Of a stretch of DNA of 40,407 nucleotides, positions 30,503 to 39,105 are shown one piece after another (position 1 is the stretch's first letter; every line of letters begins with the position of its first letter). Source of the DNA: Candidatus Methanofastidiosum methylothiophilum (GTDB taxonomy: Archaea > Methanobacteriota_B > Thermococci > Methanofastidiosales > Methanofastidiosaceae); contig LNGC01000002.1 of NCBI GenBank assembly GCA_001587715.1, positions 1 through 40,407 of the forward strand. Direction: 5' to 3'. Under the pieces are notes generated by a model. It saw nothing but the letters and a program-made list of their open reading frames with translations. It ran no database searches and was not told the DNA's origin. A program made the position numbers and the translations under genes.

Positions 30503-30988
30503 ATGTTGAACTTAGAGTCTTTAATATCAATTCTTGAAGCTTGTAAAAAAAACAATATAGCAGAGTTGGTAGTCAGAAAGGATTCCGTTGAGATTAGAAC
30601 TGTCGTTGCCGGTGGTAGCGCTGCTGTTCATGCTGCTCAGCCTCAAATTTCTATACCTGCAGCAATGACGTCTGTAGGAACCGTTGAAGAAACGTCAGCA
30701 CCTGTAGCAAAGGAAGCACCAAAGGCAGCTGCTTCTTCAAACATGATTGAAATAACAGCCCCAACACCAGGAGTATCTTATGTATCTCCCGGAACTACAA
30801 TTGATAAGAAACCACTTCCAAAGGAAGGGGATATAGTCGAAGCAGGACAAGTTGTAGCACTTGTTGAAGCTATGAAGATGTTTAATGAAGTAACAGCACC
30901 AAGAAAAGCAAGAATTGCAGAAATTAAAGTAACAAATGAAACTCTTGTCAAAGTTGGACAGGTACTAATGCTTCTTGAGCCTCTCTAA
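30503..30988 (+). CDS. accB: Biotin carboxyl carrier protein
   Basis: This 161-residue carrier has an N-terminal helical segment (1-35) similar to bacterial AccB. An Ala/Pro-rich linker (about 38-78) leads to a biotinyl domain (80-161) with the EAMKMFNEV motif; K125 should carry biotin. The short thumb-like insertion SPGTTIDKKPLPK is the AccB type. It is the first gene of the operon, before the MdcA-like, biotin carboxylase and carboxytransferase genes. It therefore probably shuttles carboxyl groups between AccC and the MdcD/MdcE pair, the job of MadF in Malonomonas. A biotin-protein ligase is needed but not in the window. Confidence 0.93.
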   Translation: MLNLESLISILEACKKNNIAELVVRKDSVEIRTVVAGGSAAVHAAQPQISIPAAMTSVGTVEETSAPVAKEAPKAAASSNMIEITAPTPGVSYVSPGTTIDKKPLPKEGDIVEAGQVVALVEAMKMFNEVTAPRKARIAEIKVTNETLVKVGQVLMLLEPL

Positions 30989-31017
30989 GCTGGGTACTAC
31001 CTAATAAGGTGATACTT

Positions 31018-32763
31018 ATGGAAGATGTAAACTACCTAAGGGATATATTTCAAACACCAGGTAAAGTGTCAGGTATACCCCATGATGATAGAATAGAGAG
31101 AGCAAAAAAGGGATGGGACAAAAAAGGGGAAGATACCCAAAAAAGGATGTCTGAAGCAAAGAGATTTGTTAAATCAGGTACAAAAATCGTTGATCCAGCA
31201 GATGCTGTAGCTCTTTTGGAAACTGTTATTAAACCTGGAGACAGAGTAGCAATTGAAGGAGACAATCAAAAGCAGGCTAACTTTTTAGCAAAAGCTTTTG
31301 CAAAGGTAAGCCCTTCAAAAGTAAATAATATTCACATGATACAATCAGTACTTGCTTTACCAGAACATTTAGATGTTTTTGATAAAGGAATTGCCTCAAA
31401 AGTTGATTTTTGTTATTCTGGTCCCGTAGCAACAAGACTTGCAAACATGGTAATGAATGGGAAGATTACAATTGGTGCAATTCATACATACATGGAATTG
31501 TTTGCCAGAACTTATCTTGACCTCACACCAAGAGTATGTCTAGTTGCCGCAAATGCTGCAGACAAGGAAGGAAACCTTTACACAGGATTCAACACAGAAG
31601 AAACCCATTCAATAATAGAAGCTACGAAATTTAGAAAAGGTATTGTAATAGTACAAGTCAATGAGATTGTTAACAAGGTACCTCGTGTAGATATACCTGC
31701 TGGTTGGATTGACTTTATTATACCCACTGAGGATCCATATTATATTGAACCTCTCTTTACAAGAGACCCAAGATTAATTACAGAATCCCAGATATTCATA
31801 GCTATGATGGCTTTAGTCGGAGTCTACGCAAAATACGAAGTTAAAACTCTAAACCATGGTATAGGTTTTAACACAGCAGCCGTTGAACTTTTACTGCCAA
31901 CATTCGGAGAAGAGATGGGACTAAAGGGCAAGATTTGTACACACTGGGCATTAAATCCACACCCAACAATGATACCTGCAATTGAATCAGGATGGGCTGA
32001 ATCCTTCATGCCATTCGGCAGTGAAGTTGGTATGGAAAAATATATTATGGCAAGACCTGATATATTCCCAATTGGTCCTGATGGAACAATGAGATCAAAC
32101 AGAGTAATGTCTCAGGCCGCTGGTCATTATGCTGTTGATGCATTCTTTGGTTCAACTCTACAAATTGACCAATTTGGTAACAGTGCCGCTGCTACTGCTG
32201 GAAGAATTCCAGGTTTCGGAGGAGCTCCAAATATGGCATGTAATGCACCTGGTAGAAGGCACCCGTCAAAAGGATGGCTAATGGCTTCAAAAGAAGATGG
32301 TATGAGAGAATCATTAATTGGGCCAATTTATAGAGGAAGAAAACTAGTTGTCCAAATGGTTGAAACATTTGGAGAAGGAATGGCACCAGTATTCTTAGAA
32401 AAATTAGATGCATTCAAACTACAAGCCCAGGCAAAGTTCGATATACCCCCTATCATGATTTACGGTGACGATATTACACACATAGTTACAGAAGAGGGAA
32501 TTGCATACATACACAAATGTAAATCATTAAAGGAAAGAATGGACGCAATTAAGGCAGTAGCAGGCTACACACCTCTAGGACTTGCAGCTGATGATTCACA
32601 GACTAAGAAATTAAGGAAGGCTGGAATAGTTATGCTTCCTGAAGATTTAGATCTATCATTTAATGACGCTAAAAGATCAAAACTTGCTGCAAAGAGCATG
32701 AGTGAACTTGTAGAATGGTCTGGAGGTTTATATGAGCCACCAGTCAAATTTAGAAATTGGTAA
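31018..32763 (+). CDS. mdcA: Malonate decarboxylase alpha subunit (acetyl-S-ACP:malonate ACP transferase)
   Basis: This 581-residue member of the CoA-transferase-like MdcA/MadA family swaps acetyl for malonyl on the dedicated ACP: acetyl-S-ACP plus malonate gives malonyl-S-ACP plus acetate. Family landmarks include the N-terminal MEDVNYLRDIF, GDRVAIEGDNQKQANFLAKA, GIGFNTAAVELLLPTFGEE near 280 and GRRHPSKGWLMASKEDGMRE near 420. Length suits the family (about 550-580). A GTG at 31009 is in frame, but it is part of the AAGGTGAT ribosome binding site, so the ATG at 31018 is the start. It lies between the biotin carrier and biotin carboxylase genes. Confidence 0.93.
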   Translation: MEDVNYLRDIFQTPGKVSGIPHDDRIERAKKGWDKKGEDTQKRMSEAKRFVKSGTKIVDPADAVALLETVIKPGDRVAIEGDNQKQANFLAKAFAKVSPSKVNNIHMIQSVLALPEHLDVFDKGIASKVDFCYSGPVATRLANMVMNGKITIGAIHTYMELFARTYLDLTPRVCLVAANAADKEGNLYTGFNTEETHSIIEATKFRKGIVIVQVNEIVNKVPRVDIPAGWIDFIIPTEDPYYIEPLFTRDPRLITESQIFIAMMALVGVYAKYEVKTLNHGIGFNTAAVELLLPTFGEEMGLKGKICTHWALNPHPTMIPAIESGWAESFMPFGSEVGMEKYIMARPDIFPIGPDGTMRSNRVMSQAAGHYAVDAFFGSTLQIDQFGNSAAATAGRIPGFGGAPNMACNAPGRRHPSKGWLMASKEDGMRESLIGPIYRGRKLVVQMVETFGEGMAPVFLEKLDAFKLQAQAKFDIPPIMIYGDDITHIVTEEGIAYIHKCKSLKERMDAIKAVAGYTPLGLAADDSQTKKLRKAGIVMLPEDLDLSFNDAKRSKLAAKSMSELVEWSGGLYEPPVKFRNW

Positions 32764-32775
32764 GGAGGATTTAAT

Positions 32776-34137
32776 ATGTTTAAGAAAGTTCTTGTTGCAA
32801 ATAGAGGAGAAATTGCTGTAAGGATAATCAGGGCATGTAAGGAAATGGGAATAAAATCAGTTGCTGTTTACTCTGACGCTGATAAAGATGCACTCCATGT
32901 TAAACTCGCTGATGAAGCAGTCAATATTGGACCTGCTGCATCAATTAAGAGTTACTTGAACATGATGAATATCATTAACGCCGCAATTGTCACGGGCGCA
33001 GAAGGTATTCACCCAGGTTACGGATTTCTTGCAGAAAACTCTAGATTTTCTAAGCTTTGTAAAGCCAATGGAATTAAATTCATAGGCCCCAGTGCAGAAT
33101 CAATTGATGCAATGGGAGACAAAGCAACAGCTAAGGATACCATGAAGAAGGGCGGTGTTCCAGTAACACCTGGTTCTGATGGTATTATAAAAACAATTGA
33201 GGAAGCCGATAAACTCGTAAAGAAGATCGGGGTCCCAGTAATATGCAAAGCCTCAGCGGGCGGCGGTGGAAAGGGAATGAGACTTGTCAAGTCCGAAAAA
33301 GAGCTAGAATCAGCTTTGAGATCTTGTCAAGCCGAAGCACAGGCAGCCTTTGGAAATCCAGATGTATATATTGAAAAATACATAGAACAACCAAGACACG
33401 TTGAGATTCAGATTATTGCCGACCAATATGGAAATGCGATATATCTTGGAGAAAGAGACTGTTCTATCCAGAGAAGACATCAAAAACTTGTTGAAGAAGG
33501 ACCTTCACCTGCAATATCCCCTGAAATAAGAAAGAAGATGGGTGAGGCAGCAGTTAAGGCAGCAATCGCTGCTAAATACGAGGGTGCAGGAACAGTAGAA
33601 TTTTTGTTCAACGACAAAGAAAATGATTTCTACTTCATGGAAATGAACACAAGGGTCCAGGTAGAACACTGTGTATCTGAAATGATTACAAACATCGATA
33701 TTGTAAAGACTGGTATAAAAGTAGCAGCCGGAGAAAAATTACCCTACGCACAGAAAGATATTGAAATTAGAGGTCATGCAATTGAATGCAGAATTAACGC
33801 TGAAGACCCAAATACATTCGTTCCATCACCTGGTGAAATTACAAAACTTATCCTTCCAGGAGGGCCTTTTGTTAGAGTCGATACAGCATGTTACCAGGGG
33901 TACCAGATACCACCATATTATGACTCTCTTATTGCAAAATTGATTGTATGGGGAGAAGACAGAAACGAGGCAATTGACAGAATGTACAGGGCGCTTGACG
34001 AATTTATTGTAGATGGTATTAAAACAACAATTCCATTCCACAAAAAAGTCATGAAAAACCAGATATTCAGAGGAGGAGTTTTCCACACCGACTTCATTGA
34101 AAAACACATGGATAAGTCAAAGAACGGGGGAGACTAA
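32776..34137 (+). CDS. accC: Biotin carboxylase subunit
   Basis: This 453-residue ATP-grasp enzyme loads bicarbonate onto carrier-bound biotin using ATP. Landmarks are [20 protein letters not shown] at the N terminus, the glycine-rich lid [14 protein letters not shown] (about 160-172), [17 protein letters not shown] and the metal/bicarbonate site [16 protein letters not shown]. Its sequence is that of a stand-alone subunit, without a carrier or carboxytransferase domain. AAGGAGG precedes the ATG, and its stop is immediately followed by the ATG of the ACP gene. Its presence within a malonate-decarboxylase operon, in place of a membrane decarboxylase, is the notable point. Confidence 0.97.
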   Translation: MFKKVLVANRGEIAVRIIRACKEMGIKSVAVYSDADKDALHVKLADEAVNIGPAASIKSYLNMMNIINAAIVTGAEGIHPGYGFLAENSRFSKLCKANGIKFIGPSAESIDAMGDKATAKDTMKKGGVPVTPGSDGIIKTIEEADKLVKKIGVPVICKASAGGGGKGMRLVKSEKELESALRSCQAEAQAAFGNPDVYIEKYIEQPRHVEIQIIADQYGNAIYLGERDCSIQRRHQKLVEEGPSPAISPEIRKKMGEAAVKAAIAAKYEGAGTVEFLFNDKENDFYFMEMNTRVQVEHCVSEMITNIDIVKTGIKVAAGEKLPYAQKDIEIRGHAIECRINAEDPNTFVPSPGEITKLILPGGPFVRVDTACYQGYQIPPYYDSLIAKLIVWGEDRNEAIDRMYRALDEFIVDGIKTTIPFHKKVMKNQIFRGGVFHTDFIEKHMDKSKNGGD

Positions 34138-34461
34138 ATGGCATTAACTGAACTAAACTATGAATTTAAGCCTGAAACCCCTAAAACAATAAAGGACGAA
34201 TGGTCTCACATTGGTGTAGTAGCCAGTGGGGATCTTGAAGTCTTAATTGAAAAGGAAAATGCCCTCAAAGGAAAAATTAAAATTCACATTTTAACAACGG
34301 TCGTTGGATTCGATGACGTCTGGGAAACAGTCGTTAAAAAATTCATCGATAAAACTGGACTCTCAGGCGTAAAAGTCAGTATAAATGACAACGCAGCAAC
34401 CCCAGCAGTAGTTATCAGAAGACTTCAGCAGGCAGTAGATAATGGAGGAGGTCTCCAATAA
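34138..34461 (+). CDS. mdcC: Malonate decarboxylase acyl carrier protein (delta subunit)
   Basis: This 107-residue protein matches MdcC/MadE, the unusual ACP whose prosthetic group is 2'-(5''-phosphoribosyl)-3'-dephospho-CoA rather than phosphopantetheine. The attachment serine is S30 in VVASGDLEVLIEK. The rest follows the family: VGFDDVWETVVKKFI, VSINDNAATPAVVIRRLQQA. It should carry acetyl and malonyl groups between the MdcA-like transferase and the MdcD/MdcE carboxytransferase. It starts at the base after the accC stop. The enzymes that build and attach its cofactor are encoded at the end of the cluster. Confidence 0.93.
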   Translation: MALTELNYEFKPETPKTIKDEWSHIGVVASGDLEVLIEKENALKGKIKIHILTTVVGFDDVWETVVKKFIDKTGLSGVKVSINDNAATPAVVIRRLQQAVDNGGGLQ

Positions 34462-34470
34462 GGTGATTTT

Positions 34471-35436
34471 ATGAAAATAAATTGGGAAGATCTTCAAGGT
34501 AAGAGCTTTTACCAGGCAACTGCAAGGGAAAGAGCTTACGGAATGGTAGATAAAGACACTTTCAAGGAATTTCTAGGTCCAAGAGATAAAATGACAAGTC
34601 CACACTTGTTGATTCTCGGGGAAGCAGTTGAGTTCGACGATGGTATAACTGTCGGTGTTGGTAAGATAAAGAAACACCCCGTATTTGTAATATCTCAAGA
34701 AGGAAAGTTTGTAGGTGGGGCGCTTGGTGAAGTTAACGGAGCTAAGATGGCCTACACAATGAAACTTGCCTTAAAGACTTACGAAAAGATGAAGGAAAAA
34801 TACGGCTCAGTACCAGACGATAGAAAACCGATATGCATAGTCTCATTTGACTCAGGAGGAGTTAGACTTCACGAGGCAAACGCTGGACTTTTAATGCACT
34901 CCGAATCAATGGAAACAATCTGGGAACTTCAAAATAAGGTACCCTACATTGCAATAACAGGCAGCACAATTGGTGCATATGGTGCCCAGGGATTTGTCTG
35001 CTTAAGCGCTGATGTTGTAATAGCCAATGATTTTGGAAGAATAGGACTTACTGGTCCTGAAGTTATCCAGCAGGAAGTAGGAAAAGACGAATTTGACGCA
35101 TCTGACAGAGCCCTCATATGGAGGACAATGGGCGCAAGGTCAAAATATATCCTAGGGGATGTTGACTACTTAATAAAGGATACAATTGGAACATTCAGAG
35201 ACACAATTGTCAACATTGTCGATGAGCCTATGAGTAAGATTTCAAAAACAAGAAAAGTTGGTTCACCACAGCTTGTTGAAGAAAATCTTGAAGTTGTAAA
35301 GCTTGCTGCTGAAAAGAAAATAAAGGACTCAAAGGATCTCTGGAAAATATATGGAAATGAAAATGTTGACCAGATGCCTGAGATGCCACAGGAAAAGTTT
35401 CTCTCAGTTGTAAAAAGAAGGCCAAGGAGGATTTAA
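34471..35436 (+). CDS. mdcD: Malonyl-S-ACP carboxytransferase/decarboxylase beta subunit
   Basis: This 321-residue crotonase-type carboxytransferase subunit is the homologue of MdcD/MadC. Landmarks are SFYQATARERAYGMVD, FDSGGVRLHEANAGL near 130, ITGSTIGAYGAQGFVCLSAD near 172 and GRIGLTGPEVIQQEVGKDE. In biotin-independent systems MdcDE decarboxylates malonyl-S-ACP; in the biotin-dependent Mad system the pair moves the carboxyl to biotin. With a biotin carrier in the operon, the second chemistry is the better guess. AAGGTGAT is the ribosome binding site, and the mdcE ATG follows its stop directly. Confidence 0.94.
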   Translation: MKINWEDLQGKSFYQATARERAYGMVDKDTFKEFLGPRDKMTSPHLLILGEAVEFDDGITVGVGKIKKHPVFVISQEGKFVGGALGEVNGAKMAYTMKLALKTYEKMKEKYGSVPDDRKPICIVSFDSGGVRLHEANAGLLMHSESMETIWELQNKVPYIAITGSTIGAYGAQGFVCLSADVVIANDFGRIGLTGPEVIQQEVGKDEFDASDRALIWRTMGARSKYILGDVDYLIKDTIGTFRDTIVNIVDEPMSKISKTRKVGSPQLVEENLEVVKLAAEKKIKDSKDLWKIYGNENVDQMPEMPQEKFLSVVKRRPRRI

Positions 35437-36312
35437 ATGGTAACATCACTAATCGGAAAGACAGAAGAAGCAATCCAGATGATATTTGACAAGGATACCT
35501 TCCAAGAAAATGTTATTGGGAATACCCGTCTTGATGCAGAGCTTGCACCTCCCGTAATGGTAGGCCAGGCAATGTTGGATGGAGAAGTATGCTCAGTTCT
35601 TGCCAATAACTCAAGGAGGCCAAACCCAAGATTTAGAGTTGTTTACAGCGGAATCTTAGGAATGGAAGAAGCATATAAATTCTCTCAGGCAATGTACGCT
35701 ACAATAGATGCAGACAAAGACAGACCAAAAGACAAGAAGAGGCCAATTATCTTACTTATCGATACACCAGGAAACAGTCCAGGGAAGATAGAGGAAATTG
35801 TCGGAATGACAAAGGGAACAGCATCCTACCAGTTTGCAATTGAAGATGCACGATTAGCAGGACATCCTGTAATCGGAATGATTATAGGAAGAGCTGTAAG
35901 CGGTGGATTCTTATGCCACGGACTTCTTTCAGACAGAATCCTTGCACTTCCAAAAGATTATGGGACAATTGTACACGTAATGCCAACAACAAGTATAGCA
36001 GTTATTACAAAGATACCTCTAGAGAGACTTAATGAGCTTGTCAAGACAAACCCAGTATTTGCTTCAGGCGCCGAATTCTTCTATGACCTTGGTGGAATAG
36101 ATGACATGGTTAAGAAACCTGAGGATATGAGAGCTACTATAATCAAGACAGTAAAGGAAGTCAGAGAGCTTAAAAAGCAGGGTAAGGACGACCAGCTTGG
36201 AATTTGGCACAGAGGAGAAGTCGGTGCACAGAGAGGCGGCAGAACTAAAAGAATGGAAGCCATCAAAAAGATGCAAGAAGAATACGAAAAGTTACTACCT
36301 GAGCTTTTATAA
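35437..36312 (+). CDS. mdcE: Malonyl-S-ACP carboxytransferase/decarboxylase gamma subunit
   Basis: This 291-residue partner of MdcD is homologous to MdcE/MadD. The second half of the carboxytransferase site is visible: LLIDTPGNSPGKIEEIVGMT near 108, IGMIIGRAVSGGFLCHGLLS near 148 and HVMPTTSIAVITKIPLERL. The C terminus (GIWHRGEVGAQRGGRTKRM) is basic. A ribosome binding site for it lies in the last mdcD codons (AAGGAGG, 35424-35430). A T-rich stretch follows the gene (36325-36339) and could end or attenuate the transcript before the maturation genes. Confidence 0.94.
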   Translation: MVTSLIGKTEEAIQMIFDKDTFQENVIGNTRLDAELAPPVMVGQAMLDGEVCSVLANNSRRPNPRFRVVYSGILGMEEAYKFSQAMYATIDADKDRPKDKKRPIILLIDTPGNSPGKIEEIVGMTKGTASYQFAIEDARLAGHPVIGMIIGRAVSGGFLCHGLLSDRILALPKDYGTIVHVMPTTSIAVITKIPLERLNELVKTNPVFASGAEFFYDLGGIDDMVKKPEDMRATIIKTVKEVRELKKQGKDDQLGIWHRGEVGAQRGGRTKRMEAIKKMQEEYEKLLPELL

Positions 36313-36324
36313 ATTTCCTTTATT

Positions 36325-36339
36325 TTAAATTTTTTTATT
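36325..36339 (+). terminator. Possible oligo-T termination or attenuation site
   Basis: The spacer between mdcE and the ligase gene contains runs of T (TTTTAAATTTTTTTATTT), the kind of sequence at which archaeal RNA polymerase can stop. It would separate abundant structural subunits from low-level maturation enzymes, as an inference. Confidence 0.3.
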
Positions 36340-36352
36340 TAGAGGAATCAAA

Positions 36353-37471
36353 ATGGTAAAAAAATCAAATCCTTATTTTGAAGAATTGAAAGATAGTGTT
36401 GAAACCTTTTCTACTGTTCCATCATTTGACGAAATGAAACATAGAACGCTTGCGGATAAGGGTATAAATGGCCCAACCGCAGCACATATTATAGAAGAGG
36501 TGCATACACCTCTAAACTATGCATACATAACCTTCACAACAGGAACAACTGCTTGGCAGAATCTAGTTGGAATAACACCAAATGAAAAAGAATACCGAAA
36601 AAATGTAGGTAAAAATGCATTAAAAATGGCAGGTGTAAAAGAAGGTCACAAAGCAATGTTTTGTTATCCTCCTCTTTTAAATGCAATAACTAGAAATGCA
36701 TTGGAAGAGATGGGCGTAACATGGACATTTTTAACTAAATCATCCAGAGATTCTTTTCTAATGGATCTATATTACAAGGAGCCAAACGTGATATTTGGTG
36801 AATCGTCATTTCTTAAAGCTTCATTAAAAGACGCCATAAAATTAAATGTTGCAGAAGACCTCCCAAAAGTTGATATAGTTAATTGTATAGGTACCCCCTT
36901 GGATTTAGAGGCTGTTGACATAATTCATGAAATTCTTGGAGCTAGGGTCAACGACATATATGGCACCCAAGAATTTGGTTGGATAACAATGAATGGGAAT
37001 CCTGTACGAGAAGATATCGAATTTGTAAGATCAGACGTAGGTCATGATTTCAAAGAAGCTGTTGTAGGTGGCCTCCCAACAGGAGATAGTTTTCCTGTAG
37101 TGCAATCTGGTCATGCACTTGACAAAAATGGGAAGATAATTACTTATATGAGGGCTAGAACTCAACCTGATTATGAAATTTATGTCAGAGAAACAACCCT
37201 AAACGCGAAACAAACAATTGAGAGGGCATGCCGAAGCATTTTAAGGATAAAATCCAAAGTTGCAAAAGTTCCTGAAGATGTGATTCTCAACTCTGATAGA
37301 ACTGTCCTTGAACTAAAACCTTCAATAATACCAAAAGGCTATGAGGAAAATAACGAACCTGTTATCATAGAAGGCCCAATTAAGACAAAGATGTTTGACT
37401 TACTTGTTCAGGCACAACTTGATTACCAAACTTTAAGCGTTAAGGATCCATGTTGGGTCAAGGATAGGTAA
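36353..37471 (+). CDS. Adenylate-forming ACP ligase (MadH-like, acetate:ACP-SH ligase)
   Basis: This 372-residue protein of the acyl-adenylating fold is closest in pattern to phenylacetate-CoA-ligase-type enzymes. FTTGTTAWQN (about 62-71) is the ATP loop, YGTQEFGW near 201 is the A5-type motif, and a C-terminal lid follows around RSILRIKSKVAKVPEDVI. In Malonomonas rubra, MadH charges the ACP with acetate at the expense of ATP; position and fold here suggest the same role. It is shorter than usual acyl-CoA ligases (about 430). Other acids such as propionate are possible. It starts 40 bases after mdcE and is followed 8 bases later by mdcG. Confidence 0.72.
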   Translation: MVKKSNPYFEELKDSVETFSTVPSFDEMKHRTLADKGINGPTAAHIIEEVHTPLNYAYITFTTGTTAWQNLVGITPNEKEYRKNVGKNALKMAGVKEGHKAMFCYPPLLNAITRNALEEMGVTWTFLTKSSRDSFLMDLYYKEPNVIFGESSFLKASLKDAIKLNVAEDLPKVDIVNCIGTPLDLEAVDIIHEILGARVNDIYGTQEFGWITMNGNPVREDIEFVRSDVGHDFKEAVVGGLPTGDSFPVVQSGHALDKNGKIITYMRARTQPDYEIYVRETTLNAKQTIERACRSILRIKSKVAKVPEDVILNSDRTVLELKPSIIPKGYEENNEPVIIEGPIKTKMFDLLVQAQLDYQTLSVKDPCWVKDR

Positions 37472-37479
37472 AGCTGAAC

Positions 37480-38127
37480 ATGATTTTCCAGAGACATGAC
37501 CTTGTGTTTTCTGACTGGAAACAAATAGACACATCAATAATTCAAAACGAGAATTTTAAAAAACTTATACTTCAAAATACACTTCCTGGCATTGTAAGGC
37601 GGGAAGAATTAGATGTCACTCAAGGCGATAATTACTATTCCGAGAATGAAAAAGTCTTTATTGGCTTTGTACACCCCTACACCGAAAATGGTAGAAGACT
37701 TAGATTTGGAACTTCGATTCCTGGAAATAAAATTACAAAGCTAGTAACTCCTTATGAGGTCTCAAATTTTTCATTTAAACCCAGAACACCTGCCCTTTTA
37801 GCATTATCCCAAATTATACCCCTATTCAAGGTTGGTGTATGGGGCTCAACGTCTCTTGAGATTGTCACAGGATTGCCCTATACCCATGATATGTCCGATT
37901 TAGACCTTCTAGTAAAAAACTACACGCCCGAAGAACTTATTAATCTCTTATCTTTCTGTAATGAACTAGAGTCTCGTATTGGGATAAAAATTGATATTGA
38001 AATTAATCTTAAGTCAGGTTACGGCATAAATCTTAAAGAATATGCTTCCGAAAGCGATACATTGCTTGGGAAAGGATTAAGAGATGTTGTGTTAATAGAT
38101 AGAAAGAGCATTGAGGCATATCTATGA
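37480..38127 (+). CDS. mdcG: Phosphoribosyl-dephospho-CoA transferase, holo-ACP synthase MdcG
   Basis: This 215-residue nucleotidyltransferase-like protein attaches the prosthetic group to the serine of the MdcC ACP. Landmarks are FQRHDLVFSDWKQ at the N terminus (RHDLV is typical of MdcG), RLRFGTSIPGNKI, and the catalytic acidic cluster HDMSDLDLLV near 139-148. Its stop overlaps the mdcB ATG by 4 bases (ATGA), so the two cofactor enzymes are coupled. Confidence 0.9.
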   Translation: MIFQRHDLVFSDWKQIDTSIIQNENFKKLILQNTLPGIVRREELDVTQGDNYYSENEKVFIGFVHPYTENGRRLRFGTSIPGNKITKLVTPYEVSNFSFKPRTPALLALSQIIPLFKVGVWGSTSLEIVTGLPYTHDMSDLDLLVKNYTPEELINLLSFCNELESRIGIKIDIEINLKSGYGINLKEYASESDTLLGKGLRDVVLIDRKSIEAYL

Positions 38128-38975
38128 AAAAAGTAGACGTACTGGGAGAACTTGCCACTAGAAGCATCCTTTTAGAGGTAGCTACACACCCAAAACCTGG
38201 TCTTGTAACACCTTTCTCATCAGGAGCCCATAGAGATATGGACTTCACTCTTTTCTTGAAGAGTACGGCTGTATTGAGCCAGGGGTTTAAGGAGGTATCT
38301 CACTTTGGGTATAATTACAAGGGCGATGAAAAAAAGATGCTTCCTCCTTTGAGAAAGCTTGGACTGGAAGTTGAAGAGAGGATGTTTGAAGTAACAAACG
38401 GCGTCAATACTCAAAAAGGCTTGATATTCCTTTTTTATCTGATACTTGGTGCATCAGGATATTTATTGAACAAAAGAAAGCTCTCTCCAAAAAATATTTC
38501 GGCTTCAGTTTCAAAAATAACTTCCGGAATAACTGAAAAAGAACTTGGATCAATTAAGAAAGGCAAAAAAACTCTTTCAAAGGGCGAGAATACATTTGTC
38601 AAGCATGGCATTACAGGGATTAGAGGGGAAGTCGAAAAAGGACTTCCAACAGTCATGGAACTTGGACTCCCGGAATTCAATAAAGCATATGAAAAAACTC
38701 AAGACATAAATAAATCTTCACTTCACGCACTTATTGCTATAATGTCAATGGCCGAAGACACAAACATTATCTCAAGAAATGGCATCGAAGCATACTATGA
38801 TATTCAGAAAAAAGCAGATGAAATAATCAAGGTAGGTGGTGTTTTGACTACCACCGGAATGTCAAAAATATTGGATCTTGAAATGGATTTTCTCAAAAAA
38901 AATATTAGCCCGGGCGGGGCTGCAGATTTATTGAGCGCAACATTATTCTTTTACTTCCTCAGTAAGGAGATATGA
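38124..38975 (+). CDS. mdcB: Triphosphoribosyl-dephospho-CoA synthase MdcB
   Basis: This 283-residue CitG/MdcB-family enzyme makes the cofactor precursor from dephospho-CoA and ATP. Landmarks are the N-terminal ATRSILLEVATHPKPGLVTP and GAHRDMDFTLFLKST. Others are GVNTQKGLIFLFYLI near 92, HGITGIRGEVEKGLPTVMEL near 155 and NIISRNGIEAYYDIQ near 210. It is overlapped by mdcG and followed by a tiny membrane-protein gene. With MdcG and MdcC it shows that the carrier here is the specialised ACP, not CoA. Confidence 0.92.
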   Translation: MKKVDVLGELATRSILLEVATHPKPGLVTPFSSGAHRDMDFTLFLKSTAVLSQGFKEVSHFGYNYKGDEKKMLPPLRKLGLEVEERMFEVTNGVNTQKGLIFLFYLILGASGYLLNKRKLSPKNISASVSKITSGITEKELGSIKKGKKTLSKGENTFVKHGITGIRGEVEKGLPTVMELGLPEFNKAYEKTQDINKSSLHALIAIMSMAEDTNIISRNGIEAYYDIQKKADEIIKVGGVLTTTGMSKILDLEMDFLKKNISPGGAADLLSATLFFYFLSKEI

Positions 38976-38984
38976 GTGATATAC

Positions 38985-39104
38985 ATGGAACTAACACCCC
39001 TCCAGACCTTTATTATCGCACTTGCATTTAGGCTCTCAATACCAATACTACTATTCGTGGGCGTAATATATTTTTACAAAAGGAAGGCTAAAAAACATAG
39101 GTAA
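38985..39104 (+). CDS. 39-residue single-span membrane protein
   Basis: This short frame encodes MELTPLQTFIIALAFRL, then a hydrophobic core SIPILLFVGVIYFY, then a basic tail KRKAKKHR. One transmembrane helix with the basic end in the cytoplasm fits. A GTGAT sequence 4 bases before the ATG resembles the local ribosome binding sites. It starts 10 bases after mdcB, at the end of the cluster. Size and topology recall the gamma subunits of biotin-dependent decarboxylase pumps, but no sequence match is claimed. Confidence 0.5.
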   Translation: MELTPLQTFIIALAFRLSIPILLFVGVIYFYKRKAKKHR

Positions 39105-39105
39105 G

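Noticed and set aside
31009-31017. GTG start for the MdcA-like gene
   Set aside because: These bases form the AAGGTGAT ribosome binding site of the ATG at 31018.
33761-34109. Frames inside and opposite accC
   Set aside because: They are shadows of a strongly conserved coding sequence, with no ribosome binding site or recognisable product.
32776-34137. Pyruvate carboxylase subunit A
   Set aside because: No pyruvate-type carboxytransferase (PycB) is in the window, and the gene sits inside the mdc structural genes with its own carrier protein.
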